DNA of 64,000 nucleotides from Thauera sp. 28 (GCF_000310145.2 NZ_AMXA01000004.1:1-64000); one strand, 5' to 3'. Positions 45,759 to 55,444 are shown, numbered from the stretch's first letter. Notes: generated by a model not told the origin, from the letters alone. Numbers and translations are program-made.

Positions 45759-47439
45759 GAGCGCTTTCTCCGGCTTGCTGGCGTGCGCTGCGTTCGGCAT
45801 ACACACGGGTCTTGAAGGATTCCACCCCGATGCGGCGCACGGTGTCGATGAAGCGCTCGTCATCCTGGCGGTTGTCGATGTAGTTGTTGATCAGCGAGCT
45901 GATCACGTCGGGCATCTCGGCGGCGGCAAAGGAGGGGCCGATCACCTTGCCGAGCGCGGCCTGGTTGCCCTGTTCGCCGCCGACGGTCACCTGATAGAAC
46001 TCGGCGCCGTTCTTGTCCACGCCGAGGATGCCGATGTGGCCGACGTGATGGTGCCCACAGGCGTTCATGCAGCCCGAAATGTTGATCTCCAGTTCGCCGA
46101 TGTCGAACAGATGGTCGAGGTCGTCGAAACGGTCCTGGATGGCGTTGGCGATCGGGATCGACTTGGCGTTGGCGAGCGCACAGAAGTCACCCCCCGGGCA
46201 GGCGATGATGTCGGTGAGCAGGCCGATGTTGGGCGTTGCCAGGCCGATCGCACGGGCGTCCTGCCACAGTTGATGCAGGTCGGCCTCGCGCACGCTGGCG
46301 AGCACGATGTTCTGCTCGTGGGTGCTGCGCACCTCGCCGAAGGCGTAGCGGTCGGCGAGATCGGCAACGGCGTCGAACTGCTCGGCGGTGAGGTCGCCCG
46401 GTGCCACGCCATAGGGCTTGAGCGACAGCACCACGCTGGCGTAGCCCGCCACACGGTGTCCGCGCACGCTGCGCCGCGCCCAGGCGGCGAAGGCCTTGTC
46501 CGCGACGAGCTGTGCGCGGTAGCCGGCGTCCGCCTCCAGTGCGCTCAGCACCGGGTCGTTGAAGCGGCTGGCGACACGGTCGATCTCGGCCTGGGTCAGC
46601 GTCGACGGGCCGTCCTTGAGGTGGGCGAACTCTTCCTCGACCTGGCGTGCGAACTCGGTCACGCCGAGCGCCTTCACCAGGATCTTGATGCGTGCCTTGT
46701 AGGCGTTGTCGCGCCGGCCGTGCAGGTTGTAGACGCGCAGGACGGCCTCGCAGTAGTTGAGGATCTGCTGCCAGGGCACGAAGGCGGCGACTTCCTCGCC
46801 GATGATCGGCGTGCGTCCCAGGCCGCCTCCCACCAGCACGCGGAAGCCCTGCTCGCCGGCGGCGTTGCGTACGATGTCCAGCCCGATGTCGTGCACCTGG
46901 ATCACGGCGCGGTCTTCACGTGCGCCGTTGACCGCGATCTTGAACTTGCGCGGCAGGAAGGCGAATTCGGGGTGGAAGGTGCTCCACTGGCGAAGGATCT
47001 CGCACCACGGCCGCGGGTCGACGTGTTCGTCGGGGGCGACACCGGCGAAGGGGTCGGAGGTGACGTTGCGGATGCAGTTGCCCGAGGTCTGGATGGCGTG
47101 CATCTGCACTTTTGCCAGCAGATCGAGGATCTCGGGCACGTCTTCCAGGCGCGGCCAGTTGAACTGGATGTTCTGGCGCGTGGTGATGTGGCCGTAGCCG
47201 CGGTCGTAGGTGCGGGCGATATGGCCCAGGGTGCGCAGCTGCGTCGAGTTCAGGTTGCCATAGGGGACGGCGATGCGCAGCATCGGCGCGTGGCGCTGGA
47301 TGTAGAGACCGTTCTGCAGGCGCAGGGGGCGGAACTCGTCCTCGCTGAGCTCCCCGGCCAGGTAGCGGCGGGTCTGGTCGGCGAACTGGGCGACGCGCTC
47401 ATCGACGATGCGCTGGTCGTATTCGTCGTACTGGTACAT
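45751..47439 (-). CDS. cysI: Sulfite/nitrite reductase hemoprotein
   Basis: The 562-residue siroheme/4Fe-4S reductase makes sulfide from sulfite. Cluster cysteines are in IIACPGGDFCALANAKS and INISGCMNACGHHHVGH. The first half has TTRQNIQFNW and SGNCIRNVTSDPFAG. No cysJ flavoprotein gene is present, so a ferredoxin-type donor or another protein is likely. Start 47439 (MYQYDEYDQRIVD) is the family start. It leads the cys operon and is divergent from cysB. Confidence 0.94.
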   Translation of the reverse strand: MYQYDEYDQRIVDERVAQFADQTRRYLAGELSEDEFRPLRLQNGLYIQRHAPMLRIAVPYGNLNSTQLRTLGHIARTYDRGYGHITTRQNIQFNWPRLEDVPEILDLLAKVQMHAIQTSGNCIRNVTSDPFAGVAPDEHVDPRPWCEILRQWSTFHPEFAFLPRKFKIAVNGAREDRAVIQVHDIGLDIVRNAAGEQGFRVLVGGGLGRTPIIGEEVAAFVPWQQILNYCEAVLRVYNLHGRRDNAYKARIKILVKALGVTEFARQVEEEFAHLKDGPSTLTQAEIDRVASRFNDPVLSALEADAGYRAQLVADKAFAAWARRSVRGHRVAGYASVVLSLKPYGVAPGDLTAEQFDAVADLADRYAFGEVRSTHEQNIVLASVREADLHQLWQDARAIGLATPNIGLLTDIIACPGGDFCALANAKSIPIANAIQDRFDDLDHLFDIGELEINISGCMNACGHHHVGHIGILGVDKNGAEFYQVTVGGEQGNQAALGKVIGPSFAAAEMPDVISSLINNYIDNRQDDERFIDTVRRIGVESFKTRVYAERSARQQAGESAHV

Positions 47440-47566
47440 GGCTGGACTCTCGATCTGGGGGTGCGGAGGGGCGTGTTCGTTGTGCGCTGCATCGTATCTT
47501 TGTCGTTTAGTTTGAAAAAGACATTTTGAGTTAGTATTCAAGAAGATTTGGTTATATAGGTGCGCG
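47440..47566. promoter_or_regulatory. Divergent cysI/cysB promoter region
   Basis: The 127-nt gap is AT-rich between 47485 and 47560, unlike its surroundings, with TTGAGT (47526-47531) and TATATA (47553-47558) toward cysB. LysR regulators usually bind such a divergent region, so CysB probably controls cysI here. The spacing of the boxes is too long for a textbook promoter, so exact start sites are unsure. Confidence 0.5.
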
Positions 47567-48508
47567 ATGAACATCCAGCAGCTGCGCTATATCCAGGAAG
47601 TTGCCCGGCGCGGGCTCAACGTGTCCGATGCGGCCGACGCCTTGTTCACCTCGCAGCCCGGCGTGTCCAAGCAGATCCGCCTGCTCGAGTCCGAGCTGGG
47701 TATCGAGATCTTCGTGCGCCACGGCAAGCGCCTGGTCGATATCACCGAGCCGGGGCGGGCGGTGCTCGCCATTGCCGAGCGCGTGCTGCACGACCTCGGC
47801 AACCTTCAGCAGGTGGGCGAGGAGTTTGCCAACGAGGCCAGCGGTAGCCTGTCGATCGCCACCACCCACACGCAGGCGCGCTACGTGCTGCCCCGGGTGG
47901 TGCGCGACTTCATGCAGCGCTATCCGCAGGTCAGGCTGTCGCTGCACCAGGGCAATCCGCGCCAGGTGTGCGAGATGGTGCTCGACGGTACGGCCGACAT
48001 CGCCATCGCCACTGAGGCCATCGCCGACTACGACGACCTCGTCATGCTGCCCTGCTACCAGTGGAACCGCTGCGTGGTGGCGACGCCGCGCCACCCGATC
48101 CTGCGCGAGTCGCCGCTCACCCTCGAGGCCATCGCGCGCTATCCGATCATCACCTATGACGACGCCTTCACCGGCCGCAGCCACATCAACAAGGCCTTCC
48201 TTGGGCGTGGGCTGAAGCCCAATGTGGTGCTCACGGCGATCGACTCGGATGTGATCAAGAAGTATGTCGAGCTCGACCTGGGTGTCGGCATCCTGGCGCG
48301 CATGGCCTATGACTCCGAAGAGGATCGCAAGCTCGGCATGGCGGACGCCTCGCATCTGTTCGAGTCGAGCACCACCCGCATTGGCCTGCGCAGGCGTGCG
48401 TGGCTGCGAGCGTACGTCTATGCCTTCATCGAAGGTTTCGCGCCGCACCTGACCCGACGCATGGTCGAGACCGCCGTGGCTGGCGGCGGGACCGATCCGG
48501 GGCTATGA
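47567..48508 (+). CDS. cysB: LysR-type regulator CysB
   Basis: The 313-residue protein begins MNIQQLRYIQEVARRGLNVS and has the helix-turn-helix AADALFTSQPGVSKQIRLLE typical of CysB/Cbl. The co-inducer domain includes TTHTQARYVLP. It activates sulfur assimilation when O-acetylserine or sulfate-related signals are present. It is divergent from the cysI operon, which supports the name over a generic LysR label. Confidence 0.94.
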   Translation: MNIQQLRYIQEVARRGLNVSDAADALFTSQPGVSKQIRLLESELGIEIFVRHGKRLVDITEPGRAVLAIAERVLHDLGNLQQVGEEFANEASGSLSIATTHTQARYVLPRVVRDFMQRYPQVRLSLHQGNPRQVCEMVLDGTADIAIATEAIADYDDLVMLPCYQWNRCVVATPRHPILRESPLTLEAIARYPIITYDDAFTGRSHINKAFLGRGLKPNVVLTAIDSDVIKKYVELDLGVGILARMAYDSEEDRKLGMADASHLFESSTTRIGLRRRAWLRAYVYAFIEGFAPHLTRRMVETAVAGGGTDPGL

Positions 48509-48510
48509 AC

Positions 48511-48528
48511 TGCGGCGCTGGCGCCGCA
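48511..48528. terminator. Hairpin between convergent cysB and asparaginase
   Basis: TGCGGCG (48511-48517) and CGCCGCA (48522-48528) form a tight stem with a 4-nt loop in the 20-nt gap between the two stops. No T-run follows on either strand, so it would be a weak, possibly bidirectional, stop. Confidence 0.4.
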
Positions 48529-49539
48529 TCAGCCGCGTTCGAACCAGCGCCGCAGGCGGGCGCCGCGCAGTCCTGCCGCCAGCCCCGCGATGAGGCGGAC
48601 GCGCGCCTTGAGCGGATCGAGTCCGCCTGCGTTCAGCCAGTTGCCGGGCGTGCCGGCGCGCTGCGCGCTGACGCCGCCGCCACAGCGGCTGGCCAGCACC
48701 ACGGGCACTGCGCTGGGCAGTGCATCGAGCGCCGGTCTCCAGCTCTCGGGCAGGCTGGCATTGCCGGGCAGGCCCAGCACCAGACCGGCGCCGCCGGTGA
48801 GCAGGCTGGCGCGCGCCAGCGCGCGCGCGACGGCGGAGGCCAGCGCTGGCGAGCTCCCTGCACCTACGGTCAGGAGTTCGACCGGCGGCAGGGTGACGAC
48901 CTCGGCGGGCAGGGCGACGCGGCTGTAGCGGTTGGGCGTGAGCGCCTGCAGCGCTGCGTCGCTGGCCAGTACGCTGAGCGACTCGGGCGTGCTGAAAGCA
49001 TCCACCGCTGTCGGGTGGCGCTTGGCGAGACTGGCCGCGGGCAGGATGCGGTCGCCCAGCACGGCCAGCACGCCCGCGCGTGCCGCGGCCGGGCGACAGG
49101 CCAGTTCGACCGCCTGGTAGAGGTTGAGCGGTCCGTCCGCTGACAGCGCCGTCGCCGGCCGCATCGCGGCGGTCATCACCACCGGCTTGGCCGCATTCAC
49201 CGTGATCTGGAGAAAGTAGGCGGTCTCTTCCAGGGTGTCGGTGCCGTGGGTGATCACGATCCCGTCCACCCCCGGGAGCGCAGCGAGCATCTGTACCCGG
49301 CGCGACAGCACCAGCCAGTGCTGCGGCGTCATGTCCTTGCTGTCGATATTGAACAGCTGCTCGAAGGTCAGCTCGGCCAGGCGTGCAAGCTGCGGCACCG
49401 CCGCCACCAGGGCCTCGGCGCCGAGCTGGCCGGCGGTGTAGCCATGGGTGTCGGTTGCCGAACTGGCGGTGCCGGCGATCGTGCCGCCGGTGGCGAGCAG
49501 GACGATACGGGGTCTGCGGGGGCTGAGGGCTGTGCTCAA
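48529..49539 (-). CDS. L-asparaginase family protein
   Basis: The enzyme has the two threonine motifs of bacterial asparaginases, LLATGGTIAGTAS and ITHGTDTLEETAYF. It hydrolyses asparagine to aspartate and ammonia. The frame extends upstream to an ATG at 49662, but the family begins near RPRIVLLATGG. I place the start at TTG 49539 (about 336 residues) with low certainty, since no ribosome site is clear. No signal peptide is visible from that start, suggesting a cytoplasmic enzyme. Confidence 0.85.
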   Translation of the reverse strand: MSTALSPRRPRIVLLATGGTIAGTASSATDTHGYTAGQLGAEALVAAVPQLARLAELTFEQLFNIDSKDMTPQHWLVLSRRVQMLAALPGVDGIVITHGTDTLEETAYFLQITVNAAKPVVMTAAMRPATALSADGPLNLYQAVELACRPAAARAGVLAVLGDRILPAASLAKRHPTAVDAFSTPESLSVLASDAALQALTPNRYSRVALPAEVVTLPPVELLTVGAGSSPALASAVARALARASLLTGGAGLVLGLPGNASLPESWRPALDALPSAVPVVLASRCGGGVSAQRAGTPGNWLNAGGLDPLKARVRLIAGLAAGLRGARLRRWFERG

Positions 49540-49728
49540 TGCAGTCTCGGCGCGAGTGGGGAACAGGCGCGATTCTACGGGATCGCAGACATCTGCAGGT
49601 TTGCGCACGGTGGTCGCTCGGATGTGGCCTGGCAACCTGCCCCTGAGGATGACGCAGTGCACGCTTGCCCCGGCAATGCGCTCGTATACTCGTGCCAGTT
49701 ACGATTCACTTATCCGTCCCGGTCCCAG

Positions 49729-52542
49729 ATGACACCCGCTCTCCGCCCGCTCGCCCGCTGTCTTGCCATCGCCCTTGCCCTCGCCCTGCCGCTGACGCCG
49801 GCCCATGCAGACCCGGCGGCGGCCAGTCGCTATTACGAGGATGGTCTCAAGCGCTTCGAGAAGGATGATGTTGCCGGTGCGGTGATCCAGCTCAAGAACG
49901 CGTTGCAGCAGGACCGCAACATGCTTGCGGCGCAGTTGCTGCTCGGCCGCGCCTACCTGATCCAGGGCGAACTCGGGCCGGCCGAGGTCGCCTTCAACGA
50001 AGCGCTGCGTCTGGGGGTCGATCCGGCCGAGGTCACGGTTCCGCTGGGCGAGATCTATCTGCTGCAAGGGCGCCACGCCGAGTTGCTCGAGCGTGTGCGT
50101 GCGGACCGCGTGATCGGTGAGGCCCAGGTGCGGGTGCTGAGCATGCGCGGCAGGGCGCTGGCGGCAACAGGCTCGTTCGCAGAGGCCCAGCGCAGCTTTG
50201 CCGAGGCGCGTACGCTCGATCCTGCGTCGCCGGCGCCGCTCATCGCCGAAGTGCCGGTCCTGATCGCGGCTGGCCGCGTCGATCAGGCGCGCGAGCTCGC
50301 CAATGCGGCGGTCGCGCTTGCGCCGGGCAGCGCGGCGGCCTTCAACATGCGTGCGTCGGTGGCGCACGCGACCGGCGCCCTGGCTGAGGCGCTGGCCGAC
50401 TACAGCAGTGCGCTCGAACTCGATCCGAAACATGTGGATGCACGCATCGCACGTGCCGGCATCCAGATCGACCTCGGCAATGAAGCGGCGGCGGCCGAAG
50501 ATCTCGCGCGCCTGGCGGTCGATGTGCCCACCGAGCCGCGCTCGAACTTCCTGCGTGCGCTGCTCGCGGGACGACGGGGCGATCGTCAGGCCGAGGCCGC
50601 ACTGCTGACAGAGGTCGCGCGTGTCGTCGATACCTTGCCCGCCGAGTGGCTGGCGAGCCAGGAGCAGTTGCTGATGGCCGGTGGCCTCGCGCACTACTCG
50701 AGCGGCCAGCTCGAGAAGGCGCGCAAGTACCTCGAAGTGCTGGTCGCGCGCTATCCGCGCAACGCTGGCGCCCGCAAGCTGCTTGCTGCCGTGCATATGG
50801 ATGGCGAGGACTACGCGCGCGCCCAGCTCTTGCTCGAGAGTGTGCTGCGCGACAGTCCGGCCGATGCGCAAGCCTTGTTCCTGATCGGACGTATCCATCT
50901 CGCACTCGGGCGCAATGCGCGCGCGGTGGAGGCGCTCGAGCGCGCTGTCGCCGGTGGCGAGCAGGGTGCAGGGGCGCTGGCTTCGCTCAGTCAAGGGCTG
51001 TTGCGCACCGGCGAGCGTGCGGCGGCGCTGGAAGCCCTCACACAGGCTTTCGACAAGCTGCCTGCTGACTTCGGCCTCGCTTCCGGGCTGGCCACGCTGC
51101 GCCTGCGCAGTGGCGATGTGGCGGGGGCGCTTGATGTCGCTGGTCGCCATGTCGCCGCAGGTGCGCAGGGGGCGGAGGCGCTGCACCTGCTCGGGCAGAT
51201 GCAGGCGGCCAGCGGTGATGTGGTTGCGGCGCGCAAGTCCTTCGAGTCTGCCTTGTTGTCGCAAGGCGATTTCCTGCCTGCGCAGGTTGGCCTCTTGCGG
51301 CTGGATGTGCGTGCGGGCGCATTCGATCAGGCGCGGCGCGCGCTCGACCCCTTGTTGCGCAAGCATCGCCACGACGCCGGGCTGATGTACGAGTATGTGC
51401 TGCTCGAGCGCAGGGCGGGGCGGCTGGCAGAGGCCGAGCGCTGGGCGGAGAAGGCGCTTGCCGAGGCAAGCGACAACCTTCAGTACGGCCTCACCCTGAT
51501 CGAACTGCGCTCGGCGGCCGGTAACCGCGACGGCGCGCGTGAGGTGGCGCGAGCACTGGCGGCGCGGCGTGCGGGCGACCTGGTCGCGCTAGCGGCGCTC
51601 GCGCAGACCGAGATCGACGCCGGGGACAACCGCGCCGCTCAGCAGGTGCTGCGCGAGATGGTGCGCGCTGCCGGCTTCGATACCGCACACCTGGTACGCA
51701 TCGGGTACATGCAACTGGCTGCGGCCGATCCTGTTGCCGCGCGCTACTCGGCCGACAAGGCACTGCAAGGCCGGCCAGATGATCTCGACGCGCTCGTGCT
51801 TGCCGTAGAGGCGGCGGTCGCCGAGCGCAACATCGTGCTTGCAGCGGGCTACCTTGAGCGCGTGCTTGCAGCGCACCCGAACCATTTCGAGCGCTATCGC
51901 CTGGCTGGTGATCTCGCCCGCGAGCGGGGCGAGCATGCAGAGGCGGCGCGCCTGTTCCGTGAGGCGATGGCGCGTGCTCCATCCACGGCATTGCTGTACC
52001 GGCTTGCGGACGTCCATGTCCGTCAGGGTGAGCCGGTGCAGGCGCTTGCCCCGGTGCGCGCGCGCGTGCAGCAGGCGCCGGGCGATATCGCCGCGCGCGA
52101 GCTGCTGGCCGAGCTGCTGATGCGCAGCGGCCAGCTGCGCGAGGCCCGCGAAACCTATGAAGCCTTGGTTGCGGCGGGCCGTACCAGCGCTGCCGTGCGC
52201 AACAACCTCGCCATCGTGCTGCTGGAGCTGGGCGAAGGCGATCCGCTCGCCCATGCCAGCGAGGCGCTGCGCCTTGCGCCGGGCGACGCCGCGGTGATGG
52301 ACACCATGGGGTGGGTCCTGGCCTCGCTGCAGCGCTACGAGGAATCGATGCGCTACCTGCGCGATGCCCGCCTGCGCGCGCCGAACAATGCCGAGATTCG
52401 CTGGCACTTGGCCTACGTGCTGGCGAAGATGGGGCGTCGGGGAGAGGCAGCGGATGAGCTGAAGGCTGCGCTTGCCATGCCGGGTGAGTTTTCCTGGCGC
52501 GGCGAGGCGCGGGCACTGCTTGCCGAACTGGGCGCAAAATAG
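49729..52542 (+). CDS. prsT: PEP-CTERM system TPR-repeat protein PrsT
   Basis: The 937-residue precursor has a signal peptide ending at AHA-D (about residue 27) and then TPR units over almost its full length. An example is AVIQLKNALQQDRNMLAAQLLLGRAYL at the start. Length and N-terminus match PrsT, which is found with exosortase (XrtA) systems sorting PEP-CTERM proteins and exopolysaccharide. The sorting genes are not in the window; a PEP-CTERM protein gene follows 143 nt later. It probably acts in the periplasm. Confidence 0.87.
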   Translation: MTPALRPLARCLAIALALALPLTPAHADPAAASRYYEDGLKRFEKDDVAGAVIQLKNALQQDRNMLAAQLLLGRAYLIQGELGPAEVAFNEALRLGVDPAEVTVPLGEIYLLQGRHAELLERVRADRVIGEAQVRVLSMRGRALAATGSFAEAQRSFAEARTLDPASPAPLIAEVPVLIAAGRVDQARELANAAVALAPGSAAAFNMRASVAHATGALAEALADYSSALELDPKHVDARIARAGIQIDLGNEAAAAEDLARLAVDVPTEPRSNFLRALLAGRRGDRQAEAALLTEVARVVDTLPAEWLASQEQLLMAGGLAHYSSGQLEKARKYLEVLVARYPRNAGARKLLAAVHMDGEDYARAQLLLESVLRDSPADAQALFLIGRIHLALGRNARAVEALERAVAGGEQGAGALASLSQGLLRTGERAAALEALTQAFDKLPADFGLASGLATLRLRSGDVAGALDVAGRHVAAGAQGAEALHLLGQMQAASGDVVAARKSFESALLSQGDFLPAQVGLLRLDVRAGAFDQARRALDPLLRKHRHDAGLMYEYVLLERRAGRLAEAERWAEKALAEASDNLQYGLTLIELRSAAGNRDGAREVARALAARRAGDLVALAALAQTEIDAGDNRAAQQVLREMVRAAGFDTAHLVRIGYMQLAAADPVAARYSADKALQGRPDDLDALVLAVEAAVAERNIVLAAGYLERVLAAHPNHFERYRLAGDLARERGEHAEAARLFREAMARAPSTALLYRLADVHVRQGEPVQALAPVRARVQQAPGDIAARELLAELLMRSGQLREARETYEALVAAGRTSAAVRNNLAIVLLELGEGDPLAHASEALRLAPGDAAVMDTMGWVLASLQRYEESMRYLRDARLRAPNNAEIRWHLAYVLAKMGRRGEAADELKAALAMPGEFSWRGEARALLAELGAK

Positions 52543-52620
52543 TCGGAAGTTTTTACACTTGCTCGCGGCAAGGCCAAATGTTTTTGAGCATGTTATTGTT
52601 TTCAAAGAAATTGTTTTTTA

Positions 52621-52637
52621 TGGCATGAAGTGTGCTT
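52621..52637 (+). promoter_or_regulatory. Candidate sigma54 promoter of the PEP-CTERM gene
   Basis: TGGCATGAAGTGTGCTT has GG (52622-52623) and GC (52634-52635) separated by exactly 10 nt, as in the sigma54 -24/-12 pattern. The start would be about 40 nt before the ATG. PEP-CTERM genes in related bacteria are driven by sigma54 with the PrsK/PrsR pair, which supports the call. The -12 T is replaced by G. Confidence 0.6.
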
Positions 52638-52685
52638 CAGTGTCGTGAAAGCAGTAGAAAAGAACTACGTGAGAAGGTAAAAAAG

Positions 52686-53429
52686 ATGAATCACAAACAG
52701 CTCGCATGTGCGTTGGTGACTGCAGGCCTGGCCTTGGGTTCGGGCGCGGCAAGCGCCTCGACGACGTGGAATCTCAATACGTCGACCACCGTGCCCGCAA
52801 TGAGCGCGTGGTACAACTTGAACGATGGAAAGCTCGGCTCCGGTGCGGTTACCAAGTGGGACGGCGGTGTCGGCGTGCAGCATCTCGGTGCAGACGGCAA
52901 AGCCGGTGGTAGCAACGGCAACGCCGACGAAACGCTCTCAGCGCCTGAGCATGCGATGGATACGAACGGCCGCTTCGAGTCCCTGCTGCTCAATTTCGGG
53001 CCGCAGGAGGTCAAACTCGACAAGGTGAGCATTGGCTGGGTCCAGACCGACTCCGATTTCTTCCTGCTCGCCTACACTGGCGCCACGCCTTTCTCCGGTA
53101 GTCTCGCCAACAACACGTACGCGAATCTCTTGAGTAGCGGCTGGTCGCTGGTCGGCAACTATGCCAACGGCGCGTCCACCGGGACTTACAACACCGGCGC
53201 CTCGGTGTATTCGAGCTTCTGGCTCATCGGTGCCGGTGCGATCTCGGCTTCGGGCGTCACCAACGGTGACGGCAGGCACGACTACATCAAGATCGCATCA
53301 GTTGCAGGTGTCACCAAGATCCCGCCCCCGCCTCCGCCGTCGGGCGTCCCCGAACCCGGCTCGCTGGCCCTCGCCGGCCTGGGTCTGCTTGGCCTGGTCG
53401 CGACGCGCCGGCGCTGGAAGTCGGCCTGA
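52686..53429 (+). CDS. PEP-CTERM exosortase-sorted surface protein
   Basis: The 247-residue secreted protein has a signal peptide ending near ASAS-T (residue 24) and a Ser/Gly/Thr/Asn-rich body. It ends with the sorting tail VPEPGSLALAGLGLLGLVAT plus RRR. The VPEP motif, hydrophobic helix and basic end are the exosortase signal. A PPPPPP spacer precedes it. The body resembles short exosortase-dependent surface proteins (XDP1-like), which I state with modest confidence. The nearby PrsT gene fits the same system. A strong terminator follows. Confidence 0.88.
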   Translation: MNHKQLACALVTAGLALGSGAASASTTWNLNTSTTVPAMSAWYNLNDGKLGSGAVTKWDGGVGVQHLGADGKAGGSNGNADETLSAPEHAMDTNGRFESLLLNFGPQEVKLDKVSIGWVQTDSDFFLLAYTGATPFSGSLANNTYANLLSSGWSLVGNYANGASTGTYNTGASVYSSFWLIGAGAISASGVTNGDGRHDYIKIASVAGVTKIPPPPPPSGVPEPGSLALAGLGLLGLVATRRRWKSA

Positions 53430-53444
53430 TCGGTCTGCAAGCAT

Positions 53445-53482
53445 CAAACAAAAGAGGCGCCCGCGGGCGCCTCTTTTGTTTG
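53445..53482. terminator. Perfect bidirectional terminator
   Basis: A 38-nt perfect palindrome (left arm 53445-53463, right arm 53464-53482) has GGCGCCCG at its heart and A-run/T-run flanks (AAAAGAGG / CCTCTTTT). It sits between the convergent PEP-CTERM and ABC-exporter genes and should end transcription both ways. Confidence 0.92.
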
Positions 53483-53496
53483 GCGGTGCGCCGCGC

Positions 53497-55302
53497 TCAA
53501 TCCTGTGCGGCGTCCTCCTGCTGCTGCAGCAGCCACATCTGCGCATAGGCGCCGCCCTTGGCGAGCAGCGGCGTATGGCGACCGCGCTCGACGATGCGGC
53601 CCTTGTCGAGCACGATGATTTCGTCGGCGTCCATGATCGTCGACAGGCGGTGGGCGATCACCAGCGCGGTGCGGCCCTGCGCAGCGAGCTCGATCTGCGC
53701 CTGGATCGCCTTTTCGGTTCGCGAGTCGAGCGCGGAGGTGGCCTCGTCGAAGATCAGGATGGCGGGGTTCTTCAATAGCGCGCGCGCGATCGCCACGCGC
53801 TGCTTTTCGCCGCCGGACAGTTTCAGGCCGCGCTCGCCGACCCGCGTCTCGTAGCCGTCGGGCAGCTGGTGGATGAAGTCTTCCAGCTGTGCCGCACGTG
53901 CGGCGGCCTCGACCTCTTCGCGACTGGCGCCGGGACGGCCGTACTGGATGTTGTAGTACAGGGTGTCGTTGAACAGCACCGTGTCCTGCGGGACGATGCC
54001 GATCGCTGCGCGCAGGCTGTCCTGGCTGAGGTTGCGCAGGTCGTGGCCGTTGATGCAGATGGCGCCGCCCTGCACGTCGTAGAAGCGGTAGAGCAGGCGG
54101 GCGAGGGTGGACTTGCCCGAGCCCGAGTGCCCCACCACCGCCACCGTGTGCCCGGCCGGAATGCCGAAATCGACGTCGAACAGGATCGGCCGCTTGGCGT
54201 CGTAGGCGAAGCTCACGTTCTCGAAGCGCACGCTCGCCGGGCCCGCTGGCAGTGTGCGCGCGTCGGGCGCGTCCGCGATCTCGCGCTGGGTGTGCATGAG
54301 GCCGAACATGCGCTCGATATCGGTGAGCGCCTGGCGGATCTCGCGGTAGAGCACGCCGAGGAAGTTGAGCGGGATGTAGAGCTGGATCATGAAGGCATTC
54401 ACGAGCACGATGTCGCCGATCGTCATCTCGCCGCTGGCCACCCGGATCGCCGCCTGCCACATCATCGCCGTCACCGCGACCGCGATGATCGCCGCCTGGC
54501 CGACGTTGAGCGCCGACAGCGAATACTGGTTGGTGACCTGGGCCTTGGTCCATTTCTGCAGCTGCTCGTCGTAGCGTCTGGCCTCGAATTCCTCGTTGTT
54601 GAAGTACTTCACTGTCTCGTAGTTGATCAGGCTGTCGATTGCGCGCGCGTTGGCGGCGGAGTCGAGCTCGTTGGCCTGGCGTCGCAGCGCGGTGCGCCAG
54701 TTGGTCACCTTCACGGTAAAGGTGATGTAGATCGTCAGCGCGCTGAGCGTGATGAGCGCGAACACGGCGTCGTAGCTCACCAGCAGGATGCCGATCACCA
54801 TGCCGATCTCGATCAGCGTGGGCAGGATGGAGTACAGCGTGTAGCTGATCAGTGAGCCGATCGAGCGTGTGCCGCGCTCGATGTCCCGCGTCAGCCCGCC
54901 CGTCTGGCGTTCCAGATGAAAGCGCAGCGACAGCGCGTGCAGATGGCGGAATACGCGCAGCGAAATCTCGCGCACCGCCTGCTGGGTTACGCGCGCGAAC
55001 ACCACCTCGCGCAACTCGGTGAGTAGCGAGGTCGAGAAGCGCAGCACGCCGTAGGCCAGCAGGAGCGTGGCCGGCACGACGATGAAGGCCTGCTCGGGCG
55101 TGATCGTGAGGCCGTCGATCAGGTGCTTGAAGACCAGCGGCACCGACACGTTGGCGCCCTTGGCGGCGACCAGGCAGGCGAGCGCGAACAGCACCCGGCC
55201 CTTGTAGGCCCAGATGAAGGGGATCAGGCTCTTGAGAGTCTGCCAGTCGCGGCGTTCGGTGGGTTCGGGGCCGGGCAGGGCGGCGGAGGGGGCGCGTCTC
55301 AT
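53497..55302 (-). CDS. Atm1-type ABC exporter
   Basis: The 601-residue half-transporter has about six membrane helices (residues 30-320) and an ATPase domain. The ATPase shows Walker A GHSGSGKSTLARLL, signature LSGGEKQRVAIARALL and Walker B AILIFDEATSALDS. It includes the Atm1/HMT1 marker region NYETVKYFNNEEFE and Q-loop IGIVPQDTVLFNDT. Bacterial Atm1 exports glutathione conjugates and metal adducts. ATG 55302 is used; the upstream reading is unsupported. It is a single-gene unit. Confidence 0.9.
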   Translation of the reverse strand: MRRAPSAALPGPEPTERRDWQTLKSLIPFIWAYKGRVLFALACLVAAKGANVSVPLVFKHLIDGLTITPEQAFIVVPATLLLAYGVLRFSTSLLTELREVVFARVTQQAVREISLRVFRHLHALSLRFHLERQTGGLTRDIERGTRSIGSLISYTLYSILPTLIEIGMVIGILLVSYDAVFALITLSALTIYITFTVKVTNWRTALRRQANELDSAANARAIDSLINYETVKYFNNEEFEARRYDEQLQKWTKAQVTNQYSLSALNVGQAAIIAVAVTAMMWQAAIRVASGEMTIGDIVLVNAFMIQLYIPLNFLGVLYREIRQALTDIERMFGLMHTQREIADAPDARTLPAGPASVRFENVSFAYDAKRPILFDVDFGIPAGHTVAVVGHSGSGKSTLARLLYRFYDVQGGAICINGHDLRNLSQDSLRAAIGIVPQDTVLFNDTLYYNIQYGRPGASREEVEAAARAAQLEDFIHQLPDGYETRVGERGLKLSGGEKQRVAIARALLKNPAILIFDEATSALDSRTEKAIQAQIELAAQGRTALVIAHRLSTIMDADEIIVLDKGRIVERGRHTPLLAKGGAYAQMWLLQQQEDAAQD

Positions 55303-55444
55303 CAGGGGGTCCAGTTCGGCTTGGGCGCAGGGCAAGGGCGGATGCCGGCAGCGGATTCTGTTGGCAGGGCCGGCCGGCGTCAAATCCGCAGCGGTTTGAG
55401 CGCCTGAGCAGATCGTGCCATGTGGAAAATTTCCTTCTCCCCGC

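Noticed and set aside
49540-49662. Upstream extension of the asparaginase to an ATG at 49662
   Set aside because: The added residues lack family similarity and signal-peptide character; kept only as an uncertainty of the start.
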